64,000 nt of DNA from Nitrospirillum iridis (GTDB lineage Bacteria > Pseudomonadota > Alphaproteobacteria > Azospirillales > Azospirillaceae). Positions 46,063 through 54,458 of the stretch are shown piece by piece (the stretch's first letter is position 1; the number at the start of each line of letters is the position of its first letter). Where the stretch lies: assembly GCF_014205765.1 (NCBI RefSeq), contig NZ_JACIIZ010000006.1:124001-188000 (forward strand). The letters are read 5' to 3'. Made by a program: the position numbers and the translations under genes. The notes under the pieces were generated by a model. It was given only the letters and a program-made list of their open reading frames with translations, did no database searches and had not been told where the DNA came from.

Positions 46063-47393
46063 GCCCCCCTGTGATGAAGACCGCCATGATCGATGAGACC
46101 CACAATCCCAGCCTGACCAGCTGGGTCGGCAGCGCCAACGGCCATTCCGACTTCCCCATCCAGAACCTGCCGCTGGGCGTGTTCAGCGCGGGAAGCGAGC
46201 TGCCGCGCGGCGGTGTGGCCATCGGCGACATGATCCTGGATCTGGCCAAGGCCGGCCGCTCCGGCCTGCTGACCGGCGACGCGCAGGACGCCGCCATCGC
46301 CGCCAGCGGTCCGACACTGAACCCGTTGCTGGCGCTGGGCGCGGGTCCCCGCCGGGCCTTGCGCCGTCGGCTGTCGCAACTGCTGGCCACCGGCAGTGAC
46401 GACCGGCGCATCGTGGAAGGCCTGCTTTACCCTGCCGAGAACTGCACCTTGCACCTGCCGGCGGCCATCGGCGGCTACACCGATTTCTACGCCGGCATCC
46501 ATCACGCGCTGAATGTCGGCCGCCAGTTCCGCCCGGACAACCCGCTGCTGCCCAACTACAAGCATGTGCCCATCGGCTATCACGGCCGAGCCTCCAGCGT
46601 GCGCGTGTCGGGGGCCGACGTGCGGCGCCCCAACGGCCAGCGGAAGGCGCCCGATGCCGAGACCCCGACCTTCGGCCCCAGCCAACGCCTGGACCTGGAG
46701 TTGGAACTGGGCATCTGGATCGGCCCCGGCAACGACCTGGGCAGCCCCATTCCCATCGGTGAGGCCGACAGCCACATCGCCGGCTTGAGCCTGCTCAACG
46801 ACTGGTCCGCCCGCGACCTGCAGGCCTGGGAATACCAGCCGCTGGGCCCCTTCCTGGCCAAGAACTTCCTGACCACCGTGTCGCCCTGGATCGTGACGGC
46901 GGAGGCGCTGGCCCCGTTCCGCACCCGCCAGCCGGCACGCGGCGCCGACGATCCCCGGCCCCTGCCCTATCTCTGGGACGAGACTGACCAGGATCGCGGC
47001 GCCTATGGCATAGCGCTGTCGGTGCTGATCCGCACGACCAGGATGCGCGAGGAGGGCCAGGCGCCCCATCGTCTGGGCACCGGCCCCGCCACCAACCTCT
47101 ATTGGACGGCGGCGCAGCTGGTGGCCCACCACACCTGCAACGGCTGTGACCTCAACCCCGGCGATCTGCTGGGCACCGGCACCATTTCCACCCCCGACGA
47201 CAGCGGCGTGGGTAGCCTGCTGGAGCTGTCACGGGGCGGCAAGGCGCCCATCACCCTGCCCAACGGCGAGACGCGCGCCTTCCTGGCCGATGGCGATGAG
47301 TTGATCCTGGCCGGCCGGGCGGTGGCCGACGGCTATGTCGCCATCGGCTTCGGTGACTGTCGTGGCCAGGTGACCCCCGCCCTCGCCCTTTGA
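46059..47393 (+). CDS. Fumarylacetoacetase
   Basis: 444 residues. Last step of the homogentisate path: fumarylacetoacetate to fumarate and acetoacetate. N-terminal FAH domain ([20 protein letters not shown]) then the catalytic domain: [37 protein letters not shown] metal ligands (Glu) and [38 protein letters not shown] near the end. ATG 46059 overlaps hmgA; ATG 46074 is also possible. No maleylacetoacetate isomerase gene lies beside it, so isomerisation must be encoded elsewhere or be glutathione-dependent without this locus. Confidence 0.96.
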   Translation: MSPPVMKTAMIDETHNPSLTSWVGSANGHSDFPIQNLPLGVFSAGSELPRGGVAIGDMILDLAKAGRSGLLTGDAQDAAIAASGPTLNPLLALGAGPRRALRRRLSQLLATGSDDRRIVEGLLYPAENCTLHLPAAIGGYTDFYAGIHHALNVGRQFRPDNPLLPNYKHVPIGYHGRASSVRVSGADVRRPNGQRKAPDAETPTFGPSQRLDLELELGIWIGPGNDLGSPIPIGEADSHIAGLSLLNDWSARDLQAWEYQPLGPFLAKNFLTTVSPWIVTAEALAPFRTRQPARGADDPRPLPYLWDETDQDRGAYGIALSVLIRTTRMREEGQAPHRLGTGPATNLYWTAAQLVAHHTCNGCDLNPGDLLGTGTISTPDDSGVGSLLELSRGGKAPITLPNGETRAFLADGDELILAGRAVADGYVAIGFGDCRGQVTPALAL

Positions 47394-47421
47394 GAAACCG
47401 GACCCTGTGAGGAAAACGACC

Positions 47422-48099
47422 ATGACACGGAAAGTCATCATCACCGGCGGCGCCGGGATTCTGGGCGCCGCCGTGGCCCAGGCCTTCCTGGCGGCCGGCC
47501 ATCAGGTCGCCGTCGTCGACCACGCGCCAGCACCCGCTGCCGCGACGGACGGGTTGGTGCATATTGGCGGGGTGGATCTGACCGACGGGGCCCAAGCCCA
47601 GAGCGCCTTCGACCAGGCCAAGGCCAGCCTGGGCGGGGCCGACGTCCTGGTCAACGTGGCCGGCGGCTTCCGCTGGCAGACGGTGGCGGACGGCGACCCC
47701 GCCGTGTGGGAAAAGCTGTTCGCCGTCAACGCCCGCACCTGCCTGAACATGTGCCGGGCCGGCGTCACCGGGCTGTCCGATGGCGGGGCCATCGTCAATG
47801 TCGGCGCGGCGGCGGCGGAGAAGGCGGGCGCCGGCATGGGCGCCTATGCCGCGTCCAAGGCCGCCGTGGCCCGCCTGACGGAAAGCCTGGCCGTCGAACT
47901 GGGCGGGCGCATCCGCGTCAACGCCGTGCTGCCCCTGGTCATGGACACGCCGCAGAACCGGGCGGACATGCCGGACGTCGATCCCAAGGCGTGGACCGCC
48001 ACGGCGGCAGTGGCCGACGCCATCGTCTTCCTGGCCAGCCGGGCGGCCCGCGCCATCAACGGCGCCCTGGTCCCCGTCACCGCCCCCACCCCCGACTGA
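47422..48099 (+). CDS. SDR-like protein with atypical active site
   Basis: 225 residues from ATG 47422, with GAGGAAAA upstream. Rossmann loop TGGAGILG is complete and YAASK supplies the Tyr-Lys pair, but the strand that normally carries the catalytic Ser (NVSS) reads NVGAAAAEKAG, so the Ser is missing. The cofactor site and fold are otherwise regular, and NAVLPLVMDTPQNR follows. It lies 28 bases after fumarylacetoacetase and just before phhB; pteridine or quinonoid dihydropterin reduction is a tempting guess given phhB, but not shown by the sequence. Confidence 0.82.
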   Translation: MTRKVIITGGAGILGAAVAQAFLAAGHQVAVVDHAPAPAAATDGLVHIGGVDLTDGAQAQSAFDQAKASLGGADVLVNVAGGFRWQTVADGDPAVWEKLFAVNARTCLNMCRAGVTGLSDGGAIVNVGAAAAEKAGAGMGAYAASKAAVARLTESLAVELGGRIRVNAVLPLVMDTPQNRADMPDVDPKAWTATAAVADAIVFLASRAARAINGALVPVTAPTPD

Positions 48100-48141
48100 C
48101 CCCTTGCCGACTGACCCCTTTACCGACTGAGGAGGCCCACC

Positions 48142-48426
48142 ATGGTTGCCCGCTTGACCGCCGCCGACCTTCCCCCCCTGCCCGGCTGGACCGTGACGCC
48201 GGAGGGCGACGCCCTGACGCGCCGCTGCGTCTTCACCGACTTCCGCGCCGCCTTCGGCTTCATGACGCAGGTGGCCCTGCTGGCGGAGAAGGCGGACCAC
48301 CACCCGGAATGGTTCAATGTCTACAACCGCGTCGACATCCGCCTGACCACCCACGATGCCGGCGGTCTGTCGCAGCGCGACGTCGACATGGCCCTGGCCA
48401 TCGACCGTTTGTTGCCGGTGCTCTGA
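48142..48426 (+). CDS. phhB: 4a-hydroxytetrahydrobiopterin dehydratase
   Basis: 94 residues, the usual PCD/DCoH length. Regenerates the pterin cofactor after phenylalanine hydroxylase. The active-site signature [19 protein letters not shown] (paired His and the following Trp/Asn) and [17 protein letters not shown] are intact. An AGGAGG ribosome site lies before the ATG. No phenylalanine hydroxylase gene (phhA) is in the window, yet the operon setting with hmgA fits aromatic amino-acid breakdown. Confidence 0.93.
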   Translation: MVARLTAADLPPLPGWTVTPEGDALTRRCVFTDFRAAFGFMTQVALLAEKADHHPEWFNVYNRVDIRLTTHDAGGLSQRDVDMALAIDRLLPVL

Positions 48427-48482
48427 CCTTCCGGACATATTTGACAGGAGCGGACTTGCGCGGGAGGCTGGTTGGCGACTAG

Positions 48483-49127
48483 ATGGTCGCCCGCCAACCA
48501 ACCTGCCCCCGTGTGCCGCCGGTGAAAGTCCTGATCGCCGACACAGTTCATTTGAGCGACCCGGGCCATCTGGGCGACCCGGGCCGCATCGTCGAGGCGG
48601 ACTTGATGGCCGCCGGCGCCACGCAGATCGTGCGCCTGGGCGCCGGCGAGCTATTGGCCGACGCCGTGCTGCGCGAGGCGCCGGATCTGGTGATCGTGGA
48701 CATGGCCCGCCCCGACCGCGACGGCCTGGAAGACATCCGGGCCATCGCGCGCCACGCCCCGCGCCCCATCGTCATGTTCGTCGACCAGGACGACCCGGCC
48801 TTCATGGAGGCGGCGATCGAGGCGGGCGTCAGTTCCTACAACGTGGTCGGCGCCTCCCTGCCGGCGATCAAGCCGGTGGTGCAGGCGGCCGTGGCCATGT
48901 TCCGCCGCTTCCGCCAGGTGGAAACCAGCCTGCACAAGGCCGAGACCTCCTTGCGGGAGCGCGAGGCCATCGACCGGGCCAAGGCCCTGCTGATGCGCCA
49001 GCGCGGCATGACGGAGCCCGACGCCTACCGCTGGCTGCGCCGCCAGGCCATGGAGCAGAGCCGCAAGCTGGCCGCCGTGGCGGCCGAATTGGTGGCGGCC
49101 GACAAGAGCAAAGGAGGCGGGTCATGA
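48483..49127 (+). CDS. nasT: NasT-type ANTAR response regulator / antiterminator
   Basis: 214 residues. N-terminal receiver-like domain (VKVLIADTVHL, phospho-site region VIVDMARPDRDG, VMFVDQDDPAF), a coiled-coil linker (VETSLHKAETSLREREAIDR) and the C-terminal ANTAR RNA-binding domain (AKALLMRQRGMTEPDAYRWL, then RRQAMEQSRKLAAVAAEL). NasT binds leader RNA and prevents termination when nitrate or nitrite frees it from NasS. The start may be ATG 48483 or GTG 48522 (KVLIADTV). Overlaps nasS by four bases. Confidence 0.92.
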   Translation: MVARQPTCPRVPPVKVLIADTVHLSDPGHLGDPGRIVEADLMAAGATQIVRLGAGELLADAVLREAPDLVIVDMARPDRDGLEDIRAIARHAPRPIVMFVDQDDPAFMEAAIEAGVSSYNVVGASLPAIKPVVQAAVAMFRRFRQVETSLHKAETSLREREAIDRAKALLMRQRGMTEPDAYRWLRRQAMEQSRKLAAVAAELVAADKSKGGGS

Positions 49128-50164
49128 CCGTCGCGCATCCCGTCCGCATCGGCCTGCTGCGCCTGACCGACAGCGCCCCCGTCATCCATGCCCACACCGC
49201 CGGCCTGTTCGCCGCCGAGGGCTTGGACGTCACGCTGTCGGTGGAGCCTAGCTGGGCCAACCTGGCGGACAAGCTGTCCTACGGCCTGCTGGACGCCGCC
49301 ATCCTGCTGCCGCCCCTGGTGCTGGCCATGGCGCTGGGCCTGCGCCCAGCGGCAGCCCCCCTGATCATCCCCATGAGCCTCAGCCAACATGGCGACGCGG
49401 TGACGCTGTCCAACACCCTGGCCGCCCCCATCCTGGCGGGCGGCCGGCCAACCGCCGCCGAGGCGGGGCGCCGGCTGGCGGCGGCGCTGCGCGGACGCCC
49501 CCGCGTCACGCTGTCGGTGGTGCACGCCTGGTCGCCCCACGCCCTACTGTTCAAAAGCTGGCTGCACGCCGCCGGCATAGACCCGCAGGCGGACGTGGAT
49601 TGGGCCATCGTGCCCCCGGCCGACACCATCGCCGCCATCGAAAGCGGGCGTATCGACGGCTTCTGCGCCGGCGCCCCCTGGGGGGCGGTGGCGGCATCCG
49701 CCGGGGTGGGCCGCACCGTGGCCCTGTCGTCCGACATCATGCCGGGCCACCCGGAGAAGTGCCTGGCGGTGCGCGAGGCCTGGGCCGACCAGCATCCGGA
49801 CGCCCTGCAAGACCTGCTGCGCGCCCTGCTGCACGCGGCGGCCGACTGCGCCGATCCGGCCAACGCGCCGGCCATCGCCGCCACCCTGGCCCAGCCCGCC
49901 TTCCTCAACCTGCCCGCCGAGATCATCGCCGCCTCCCTGCCCGGTGGCGCCCGCGATGGCGTGGGCCAGGACACCGACGTCTGCCGCTTCGGCACGCCCG
50001 AGGTCACCCGCCCCACCCTGGAACAAGCCCGCTGGTTCCTGGACCAGATGGCCCGCTGGCGCGACCTGCCGGCCAGCGGCGCCGAGGCGGAAGCTGTGGC
50101 CGCGCGCATCTACCGGCCGGATTTGTATGAGATTGCGGCAGTGCGGGCGGTGGGCGGCGTGTGA
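49124..50164 (+). CDS. nasS: NasS nitrate-sensing, NrtA/CmpA-like protein
   Basis: 346 residues from ATG 49124 with AAGGAGG upstream. It is a periplasmic-binding-protein fold of the NrtA/CmpA family but lacks a signal peptide (MTVAHPVRIGLLRLTDSAP), as expected for cytoplasmic NasS, which holds NasT inactive until nitrate or nitrite binds. SYGLLDAAILLPPLVLAMALGL, PMSLSQHGDAVTLS and GRIDGFCAGAPWGAVAA are family-typical. Pair with nasT is the nitrate switch for the narK-nirBD-nasA operon. Confidence 0.93.
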   Translation: MTVAHPVRIGLLRLTDSAPVIHAHTAGLFAAEGLDVTLSVEPSWANLADKLSYGLLDAAILLPPLVLAMALGLRPAAAPLIIPMSLSQHGDAVTLSNTLAAPILAGGRPTAAEAGRRLAAALRGRPRVTLSVVHAWSPHALLFKSWLHAAGIDPQADVDWAIVPPADTIAAIESGRIDGFCAGAPWGAVAASAGVGRTVALSSDIMPGHPEKCLAVREAWADQHPDALQDLLRALLHAAADCADPANAPAIAATLAQPAFLNLPAEIIAASLPGGARDGVGQDTDVCRFGTPEVTRPTLEQARWFLDQMARWRDLPASGAEAEAVAARIYRPDLYEIAAVRAVGGV

Positions 50165-50245
50165 ATGGAATCGTGGCCTACAGCTTAGCCGCGCTGTTTA
50201 TCATTCAGGGTACTGCCGACTGCCTATGAGTGTTGGCCATGTCAG

Positions 50246-50404
50246 ATGAGTAAGTCTTCCGGTGACCGTCATTCCAAGGTGCGGCAACGCATGAGCGAAG
50301 AACAGGCCGCCCGAGGGCAGGCTGAGAACCAAGCAGCCATCGCCGAGTGGAACGAGTTCATCGAGAAACATGGCCTTCCCTTGGCCAAGTACCGCTCATT
50401 CTGA
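50246..50404 (+). CDS. Orphan CcdA-like antitoxin fragment
   Basis: 52 residues, too short to be picked up easily. The C-terminal part AAIAEWNEFIEKHGLPLAKY, ending RSF, matches the toxin-binding end of CcdA antitoxins. The N-terminal ribbon-helix-helix DNA-binding part is absent or replaced by MSKSSGDRHSKVRQRM; upstream, the frame closes at 50186 without encoding it. No ccdB follows: a terminator and an opposite-strand gene come next. No clear ribosome site. Best read as a remnant or a minimal solitary antitoxin. Confidence 0.5.
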   Translation: MSKSSGDRHSKVRQRMSEEQAARGQAENQAAIAEWNEFIEKHGLPLAKYRSF

Positions 50405-50424
50405 TCCCCGGCAGAGATTAAGAA

Positions 50425-50454
50425 AAGGCCGCGCCCGGGCAGGGTCGCGGCCTT
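50425..50454 (-). terminator. Rho-independent terminator of the DUF1842-like gene
   Basis: AAGGCCGCG (50425-50433) pairs with CGCGGCCTT (50446-50454). On the minus strand the stem is followed by TTTTC. It lies after the stop of the minus-strand gene at 50488 and may also stop plus-strand reads from the CcdA-like frame. Confidence 0.75.
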
Positions 50455-50487
50455 CAGTTGTGGGGACGGGTCGAAAGGACGTGCGCC

Positions 50488-50910
50488 TCAGGCGCGGTGC
50501 ACCGGCTGTTCCACCACGTGCCACGGGCCGGTCAGGTCGGTGCGGTATTCGTAGCGGATGATGCCCGAGGCGTAGTTAGGCTCCAGCAACAAGGTGGCCT
50601 TGTAGTTCTGCGGGATGACGGGGCCGATTCCGGCCTGCTTGGGCCAGTGGATCTCCGGCCAGCCGTTCAGGTCGATGCGGACCTTGGAGCCCGGGCCGAT
50701 GACGGTTTCATAGATCAGCGTGCCGGTGACATGGGAGGCCACGTGGAGCGGCGGGTTGACGGCCTGGCTGACCACCGAGTGGCCGGTCACTTCCCGATTG
50801 GGGGTGTAGACCGTCAGGGTCAGGGTGTCGGTCGGGGCGCCGGGGGCGCCGCCGGAGATCAGCTCCAGGCGGAACAGGCCGGCCAGGGTGGTGGCTTCAG
50901 CTGTGCTCAT
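50488..50910 (-). CDS. DUF1842-like protein
   Basis: 140 residues from ATG 50910 (MSTAEATTLAGLFRLELISG). It resembles DUF1842 proteins, small beta-rich proteins of unknown function: GAPTDTLTLTVYTPNREVTGH, QAVNPPLHVASHVTGTLIYET, GWPEIHWPKQAGIGPVIPQN and YEYRTDLTGPWHVVE. No signal peptide or membrane segment. It stands alone with an A/T-rich promoter region holding an inverted repeat. I can give no function; its placement inside a nitrate locus may be accidental. Confidence 0.75.
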   Translation of the reverse strand: MSTAEATTLAGLFRLELISGGAPGAPTDTLTLTVYTPNREVTGHSVVSQAVNPPLHVASHVTGTLIYETVIGPGSKVRIDLNGWPEIHWPKQAGIGPVIPQNYKATLLLEPNYASGIIRYEYRTDLTGPWHVVEQPVHRA

Positions 50911-51004
50911 GGTGGGATTCCTTCTGAAGAGTCTTATGGATTTGGTGGCTCGCCCCAGCGTGATCGTCTGCGGCGACGCACAACTATTGATACACACCAC
51001 AGAA

Positions 51005-51029
51005 GGTTTAAATCGAATAAGTTTAAACC
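51005..51029. promoter_or_regulatory. Inverted repeat upstream of the DUF1842-like gene
   Basis: GGTTTAAA-N9-TTTAAACC in the A/T-rich gap 95-119 bases upstream of the minus-strand start and 44 bases after the stop of the kinase gene. It may be an operator or a weak terminator of the kinase gene (TTTT follows at 51031-51034). Confidence 0.4.
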
Positions 51030-51072
51030 GTTTTAGTTGCAGACCTCATAAATTACCACTCCCGGATAGGTG

Positions 51073-52776
51073 TCACCCCCGCGCCAGCGACAGGATCAGC
51101 AGCACCAGCAGCACAAGCGCCGTGATCTTCCAGAAGCGCACCGGGTCGCGGTCGTGGAAGGAGCGGCGGCGGGAGGGCCGGGGGGCGGGGTGGGCGGCGC
51201 CGGCTTCCAGTTCCAGGGCGAATTCCAGGACGTCGCCGTGGCGGTCCGCCGGGTTGGCGGCCACGGCCTTCATCACCGAGAGATCCAGCCAGGTGGGCAG
51301 GTCGGGACGGCGCTGCTGCAGCGGCACAGGCGGACCGAAGCGGGGGCGCTGGAAGGGTTCCACCTCGCCATAGGGATAGCCGCCGGTGAACAGGTGATAG
51401 ACGGTGACGCCCAGGGCGTAGAGGTCGGTGCGCTCATCCCCCGGCTCACCCGCCAGCAGTTCCGGCGCCATATAGCTGGGCGTGCCCGGGATCTGTTCGG
51501 CCGGGAAGTCCTCCATCCCCGGCAGCCGCACCACGCCCAAATCGATGAGGCGCAGGCCGCCCTGGCCATCGATGATCACGTTGTCCGGTTTGATGTCGCG
51601 GTGGATGATGCCGGCGCGGTGCAGGGCCGCCACCGCCTTGGCCAACTTCACCGACAGGCCCACGCCCTCCGCCATGCCGACGCGCGGCGGGGCCACCAAC
51701 CGCTGGGCCAGGGTCTGGCCGGGGTAGTAGGGCATGACGGTGTAGAGCCGCGTCTGCCGGCCGGGCGGCACCTCCACCACCTCCCCCAGCCAGGGACTGC
51801 GCACCCGGGCGGCCACCCAACCCTCCCGCACGAAGGCCAGGCGGTAGACGGCGTCGGCCGCCACCGCCGGCTTGGGGAACTTCAGCACCAGGGGCGCCTC
51901 CCCACCCGTGGGCTCCGTCAGGAACAAGGCGCTGTAGCGCCCGTCGGACAACTGGCGGCCCAGGCGATAGCCATCGACCCGGTCGCCCGGCTTGGGCAGG
52001 GGCAGGATGGGCAGGTCCGCCGTATGGTCGGCCAGTTCATCCTGGTCGGCCGGCGGCAGGGCCAGGATGTCGATGACCAGGGCGGTGGCGTTGTCGTGGC
52101 TGCCGCCCGCCAGGGCCGCCGCCACCATCTCCCGCGCCGCGGCCTCCGGCGTCGGGTCGGCAGCGGCCAGGCGGGTCAGGTCGCGCGACGACAGGACGCC
52201 GTGCACCCCGTCGGTCAACAGCACCAGCCGGTCGCCCTCGCGCAGCGGCTCGGCGCTGTAGTCGGCGCGCAGCGCGTCCTCCAGCCCGATGGCACGGCGC
52301 AGGATGTGGCGCTGGTCCGGCCCGCTGTGCACGTGGTCCTCGGTCAGCCGGCTCAGCCGGCCATCGCGCAGGCGGTACAGGCGGGTGTCACCCACGTGCA
52401 GGATGTGGGCGCGCCGGTCGCGCAGGATGACGGCGGTCAGGGTGGTGGCCATGCCGGCACGGTCCGGATCGGTACGCCCCTGGGCGTGGATCCAGCGGTT
52501 GATCGCCTCCATCGCATGGGCAGCGGCCCGGCGGACACCCAGGGTCTCGCGTTCGCCCAGGTAGAAATCGATGAAGCCGCGCACCGCCAGTTCCGCCGCC
52601 ACCCGGCCGCCCGGCGCGCCGGAGACGCCATCGGCGATGGCGGCCACCACCCCCTGGCGGCTGCGCTGCGTGGCGCCGCCCAGGCAGACGCCGACATAAT
52701 CCTCATTGCGTGAGCGGCGGCCGGTCTCGCTGCACCAGCCCACGCGCAGATCGATCTGCCGCGCCCCCATCCCCAT
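51073..52776 (-). CDS. Fused PP2C phosphatase-Ser/Thr protein kinase, tail-anchored
   Basis: 567 residues from ATG 52776 (MGMGARQIDL; the next ATG is two codons on). Residues 5-245 form a PP2C phosphatase: GRRSRNEDYVG, AIADGVSGAPGG, MATTLTAVIL, HVGDTRLYRL, LTDGVHGVLS, SHDNATALVI carry the metal Asp set. Residues 255-510 form a Hanks-type kinase: ATP Lys in LVLKFPKP, HRDIKPDNV (Asp394), DLG in place of DFG, GTPSYMAPE, and a weak glycine loop (QLSDGRYSALF). A final hydrophobic helix (ALVLLVLLILSL) anchors it to the membrane. It faces away from the narK operon. Opposed activities in one chain suggest a phosphorylation switch for nitrate uptake; substrate unknown. Confidence 0.9.
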   Translation of the reverse strand: MGMGARQIDLRVGWCSETGRRSRNEDYVGVCLGGATQRSRQGVVAAIADGVSGAPGGRVAAELAVRGFIDFYLGERETLGVRRAAAHAMEAINRWIHAQGRTDPDRAGMATTLTAVILRDRRAHILHVGDTRLYRLRDGRLSRLTEDHVHSGPDQRHILRRAIGLEDALRADYSAEPLREGDRLVLLTDGVHGVLSSRDLTRLAAADPTPEAAAREMVAAALAGGSHDNATALVIDILALPPADQDELADHTADLPILPLPKPGDRVDGYRLGRQLSDGRYSALFLTEPTGGEAPLVLKFPKPAVAADAVYRLAFVREGWVAARVRSPWLGEVVEVPPGRQTRLYTVMPYYPGQTLAQRLVAPPRVGMAEGVGLSVKLAKAVAALHRAGIIHRDIKPDNVIIDGQGGLRLIDLGVVRLPGMEDFPAEQIPGTPSYMAPELLAGEPGDERTDLYALGVTVYHLFTGGYPYGEVEPFQRPRFGPPVPLQQRRPDLPTWLDLSVMKAVAANPADRHGDVLEFALELEAGAAHPAPRPSRRRSFHDRDPVRFWKITALVLLVLLILSLARG

Positions 52777-52807
52777 GCAAGCCCCCGAATGCCTAAATAA
52801 TGACCAT

Positions 52808-52833
52808 TTGCGCATCAGATCTTTCATATGCGC
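52808..52833. promoter_or_regulatory. Candidate NtrC-type enhancer half-sites
   Basis: TTGCGCAT (52808-52815) and ATGCGC (52828-52833) form an inverted pair about 66 bases upstream of the sigma54 -24 element, a normal enhancer distance. NtrC sites are TGC/GCA-rich inverted repeats, but the spacing here is not the classic one, so assignment is tentative. Confidence 0.35.
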
Positions 52834-52898
52834 GAAAATTAGGCAAGCCTCCAACCGCAGCCCCGTTCAAAACCCCAGGTTTTCCGCGATTGCGAAAT

Positions 52899-52913
52899 TG
52901 GCACGGCGGTTGC
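52899..52913 (+). promoter_or_regulatory. Sigma54 (-24/-12) promoter of the nitrate assimilation operon
   Basis: TGGCACGGCGGTTGC matches the RpoN consensus TGGCAC-N5-TTGC exactly, with GG at -24 and GC at -12. It points to narK, about 290 bases downstream, in a 425-base divergent gap. Expected activator: NtrC under nitrogen limitation. Confidence 0.8.
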
Positions 52914-53201
52914 GAAGAAGATTACACGAGCAGGGGGCCAAAAGGTTCTTTTCTGCATCGGGGCGACCCCAACGGCGGGGTGGCCCCGCCTCCGGGATGA
53001 CGCGATGACGCCTCATCCCCTGTGGTTCGATCGGCGGGTCAACGGCGGCCTGTCAGCGTCCGGTCTCCGGGCCCTACCCACCCTCCGCGGGGCGCGTTCG
53101 CCCCGTACCCCGATCCACCACCCCTTTCGGTGACAGGCGGCGCCTGTGTCTGGCAGCCCCGTCCCCAAAAGGCCCGCAGCCCTGCTGTCCGGAGGCATCC
53201 G
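52914..53201 (+). promoter_or_regulatory. Long structured leader of narK-nirBD-nasA, candidate NasT target
   Basis: About 275 bases of untranslated leader. Stems seen: GGCGGGG/CCCCGCC (52974-52990), GGGATGA/TCATCCC with inner GCG/CGC (52994-53019), CGGGGCG/CGCCCCG (53088-53105) and ACAGGC/GCCTGT (53133-53147). NasT-type proteins act by antitermination in such leaders. I could not identify the two hexaloop stems of the classic ANTAR target with certainty, nor a T-rich terminator. Confidence 0.5.
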
Positions 53202-54413
53202 ATGAACAAGAGTTTCTTGAAGGCCGGTCATCTGCCCACCCTGTTCGCGGCGTTTCTCTATTTCGATATGAGCTTCATGGCCTGGGTCATCCTGGGCCCC
53301 CTGGGCGTGCAGATCGCCAAGGATTTGGGCCTGTCACCCGCGCAGAAGGGCCTGATGGTGGCCGTGCCGGTGCTGGCCGGCGCCTTCTTCCGCGTCATCA
53401 ACGGCATCCTGGTGGACCACCTGGGGCCCAAGCGCACCGGTGTCCTGGCCCAGCTGGTGGTTATCGCCGGCCTGATCGCCGTCTGGTATTTCGGGGTGCA
53501 CAGCTTCAACGCCACGCTGCTGACCGGCGCCATCCTGGGCGTGGCCGGCGCCTCCTTCGCCGTGGCCCTGCCGCTGGCGTCGCGCTGGTATCCGCCGGAA
53601 CACCAGGGCACGGCCCTGGGCCTGGCCGGTGCCGGCAATTCGGGCACCGTGTTCGCCTCGCTCTTCGCGCCGGCCCTGGCGGTCGCCTATGGCTGGAACA
53701 ACGTGCTGGGCCTGCTGGCCATCCCGCTGGCGCTGACGCTGGTGGTCTACACCGTGCTGGCCAAGGACAGCCCGGAATGCCCGCCGGCCAAGTCGTTCGC
53801 CGAATACCTGGCGGTGCTGAAGATCGGCGACGCCTGGTGGTTCATGTTCTTCTACAGCGTCACCTTCGGCGGCTTCGTCGGCCTCGCCTCCTCCCTCACC
53901 ATCTACTTCAATGACCAGTATGGGCTGAGCCCGGTCGTCGCCGGCTACTTCACCGCGGCCTGCGTCTTCGCCGGGTCCCTGGTGCGGCCCATCGGCGGCG
54001 CCGTGGCCGACCGCATCGGCGGCGTCCGCTCGCTGACGGTCATGTACGCCGTCGCCGCCAGCGCCCTGGTGGTGGTCAGCTTCGCCCTGCCCCAGGCCTG
54101 GATGGCCCTGGCCGTCTTCGTCGTCGCCATGCTGGCGCTCGGCATGGGTAACGGCGCCGTCTTCCAGCTGGTGCCGCAGCGCTTCCGCAAGGAAATCGGC
54201 GTCATGACCGGCCTGGTCGGCATGATGGGTGGTGTGGGCGGCTTCTACCTGGCATCCAGCCTCGGCTACTCCAAGCAGCTGACCGGCGGCTACCAGGCGG
54301 GCTTCCTGCTGTTCGCCCTGCTGGCCCTGGCCGCCCTGGTGGGCCTGACCGGCGTGAAGCGCCGGTGGCGCACCACCTGGGGCTCCGCCGCCCTCAGCAC
54401 CGCCCGCGTCTGA
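53202..54413 (+). CDS. narK: Nitrate/nitrite MFS transporter (NarK/NasA type)
   Basis: 403 residues from ATG 53202 (MNKSFLKAGHLPTLFA) with GGAGG upstream. Twelve transmembrane segments of the NNP family. The two family signatures are visible: GVAGASFAVALPLASRWYPP with GLAGAGNSGT, and GMGNGAVFQLVPQRFRKEIG with GLVGMMGGVGGF. Conserved Arg in FFRVINGILVDHLGPKRTG. Imports nitrate for assimilation. First gene of the operon narK-nirB-nirD-nasA-cobA. Confidence 0.94.
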   Translation: MNKSFLKAGHLPTLFAAFLYFDMSFMAWVILGPLGVQIAKDLGLSPAQKGLMVAVPVLAGAFFRVINGILVDHLGPKRTGVLAQLVVIAGLIAVWYFGVHSFNATLLTGAILGVAGASFAVALPLASRWYPPEHQGTALGLAGAGNSGTVFASLFAPALAVAYGWNNVLGLLAIPLALTLVVYTVLAKDSPECPPAKSFAEYLAVLKIGDAWWFMFFYSVTFGGFVGLASSLTIYFNDQYGLSPVVAGYFTAACVFAGSLVRPIGGAVADRIGGVRSLTVMYAVAASALVVVSFALPQAWMALAVFVVAMLALGMGNGAVFQLVPQRFRKEIGVMTGLVGMMGGVGGFYLASSLGYSKQLTGGYQAGFLLFALLALAALVGLTGVKRRWRTTWGSAALSTARV

Positions 54414-54458
54414 TCCCGACACGTCAGATTTAGATTAGATCAAGGGAAGGGTTCCCCC

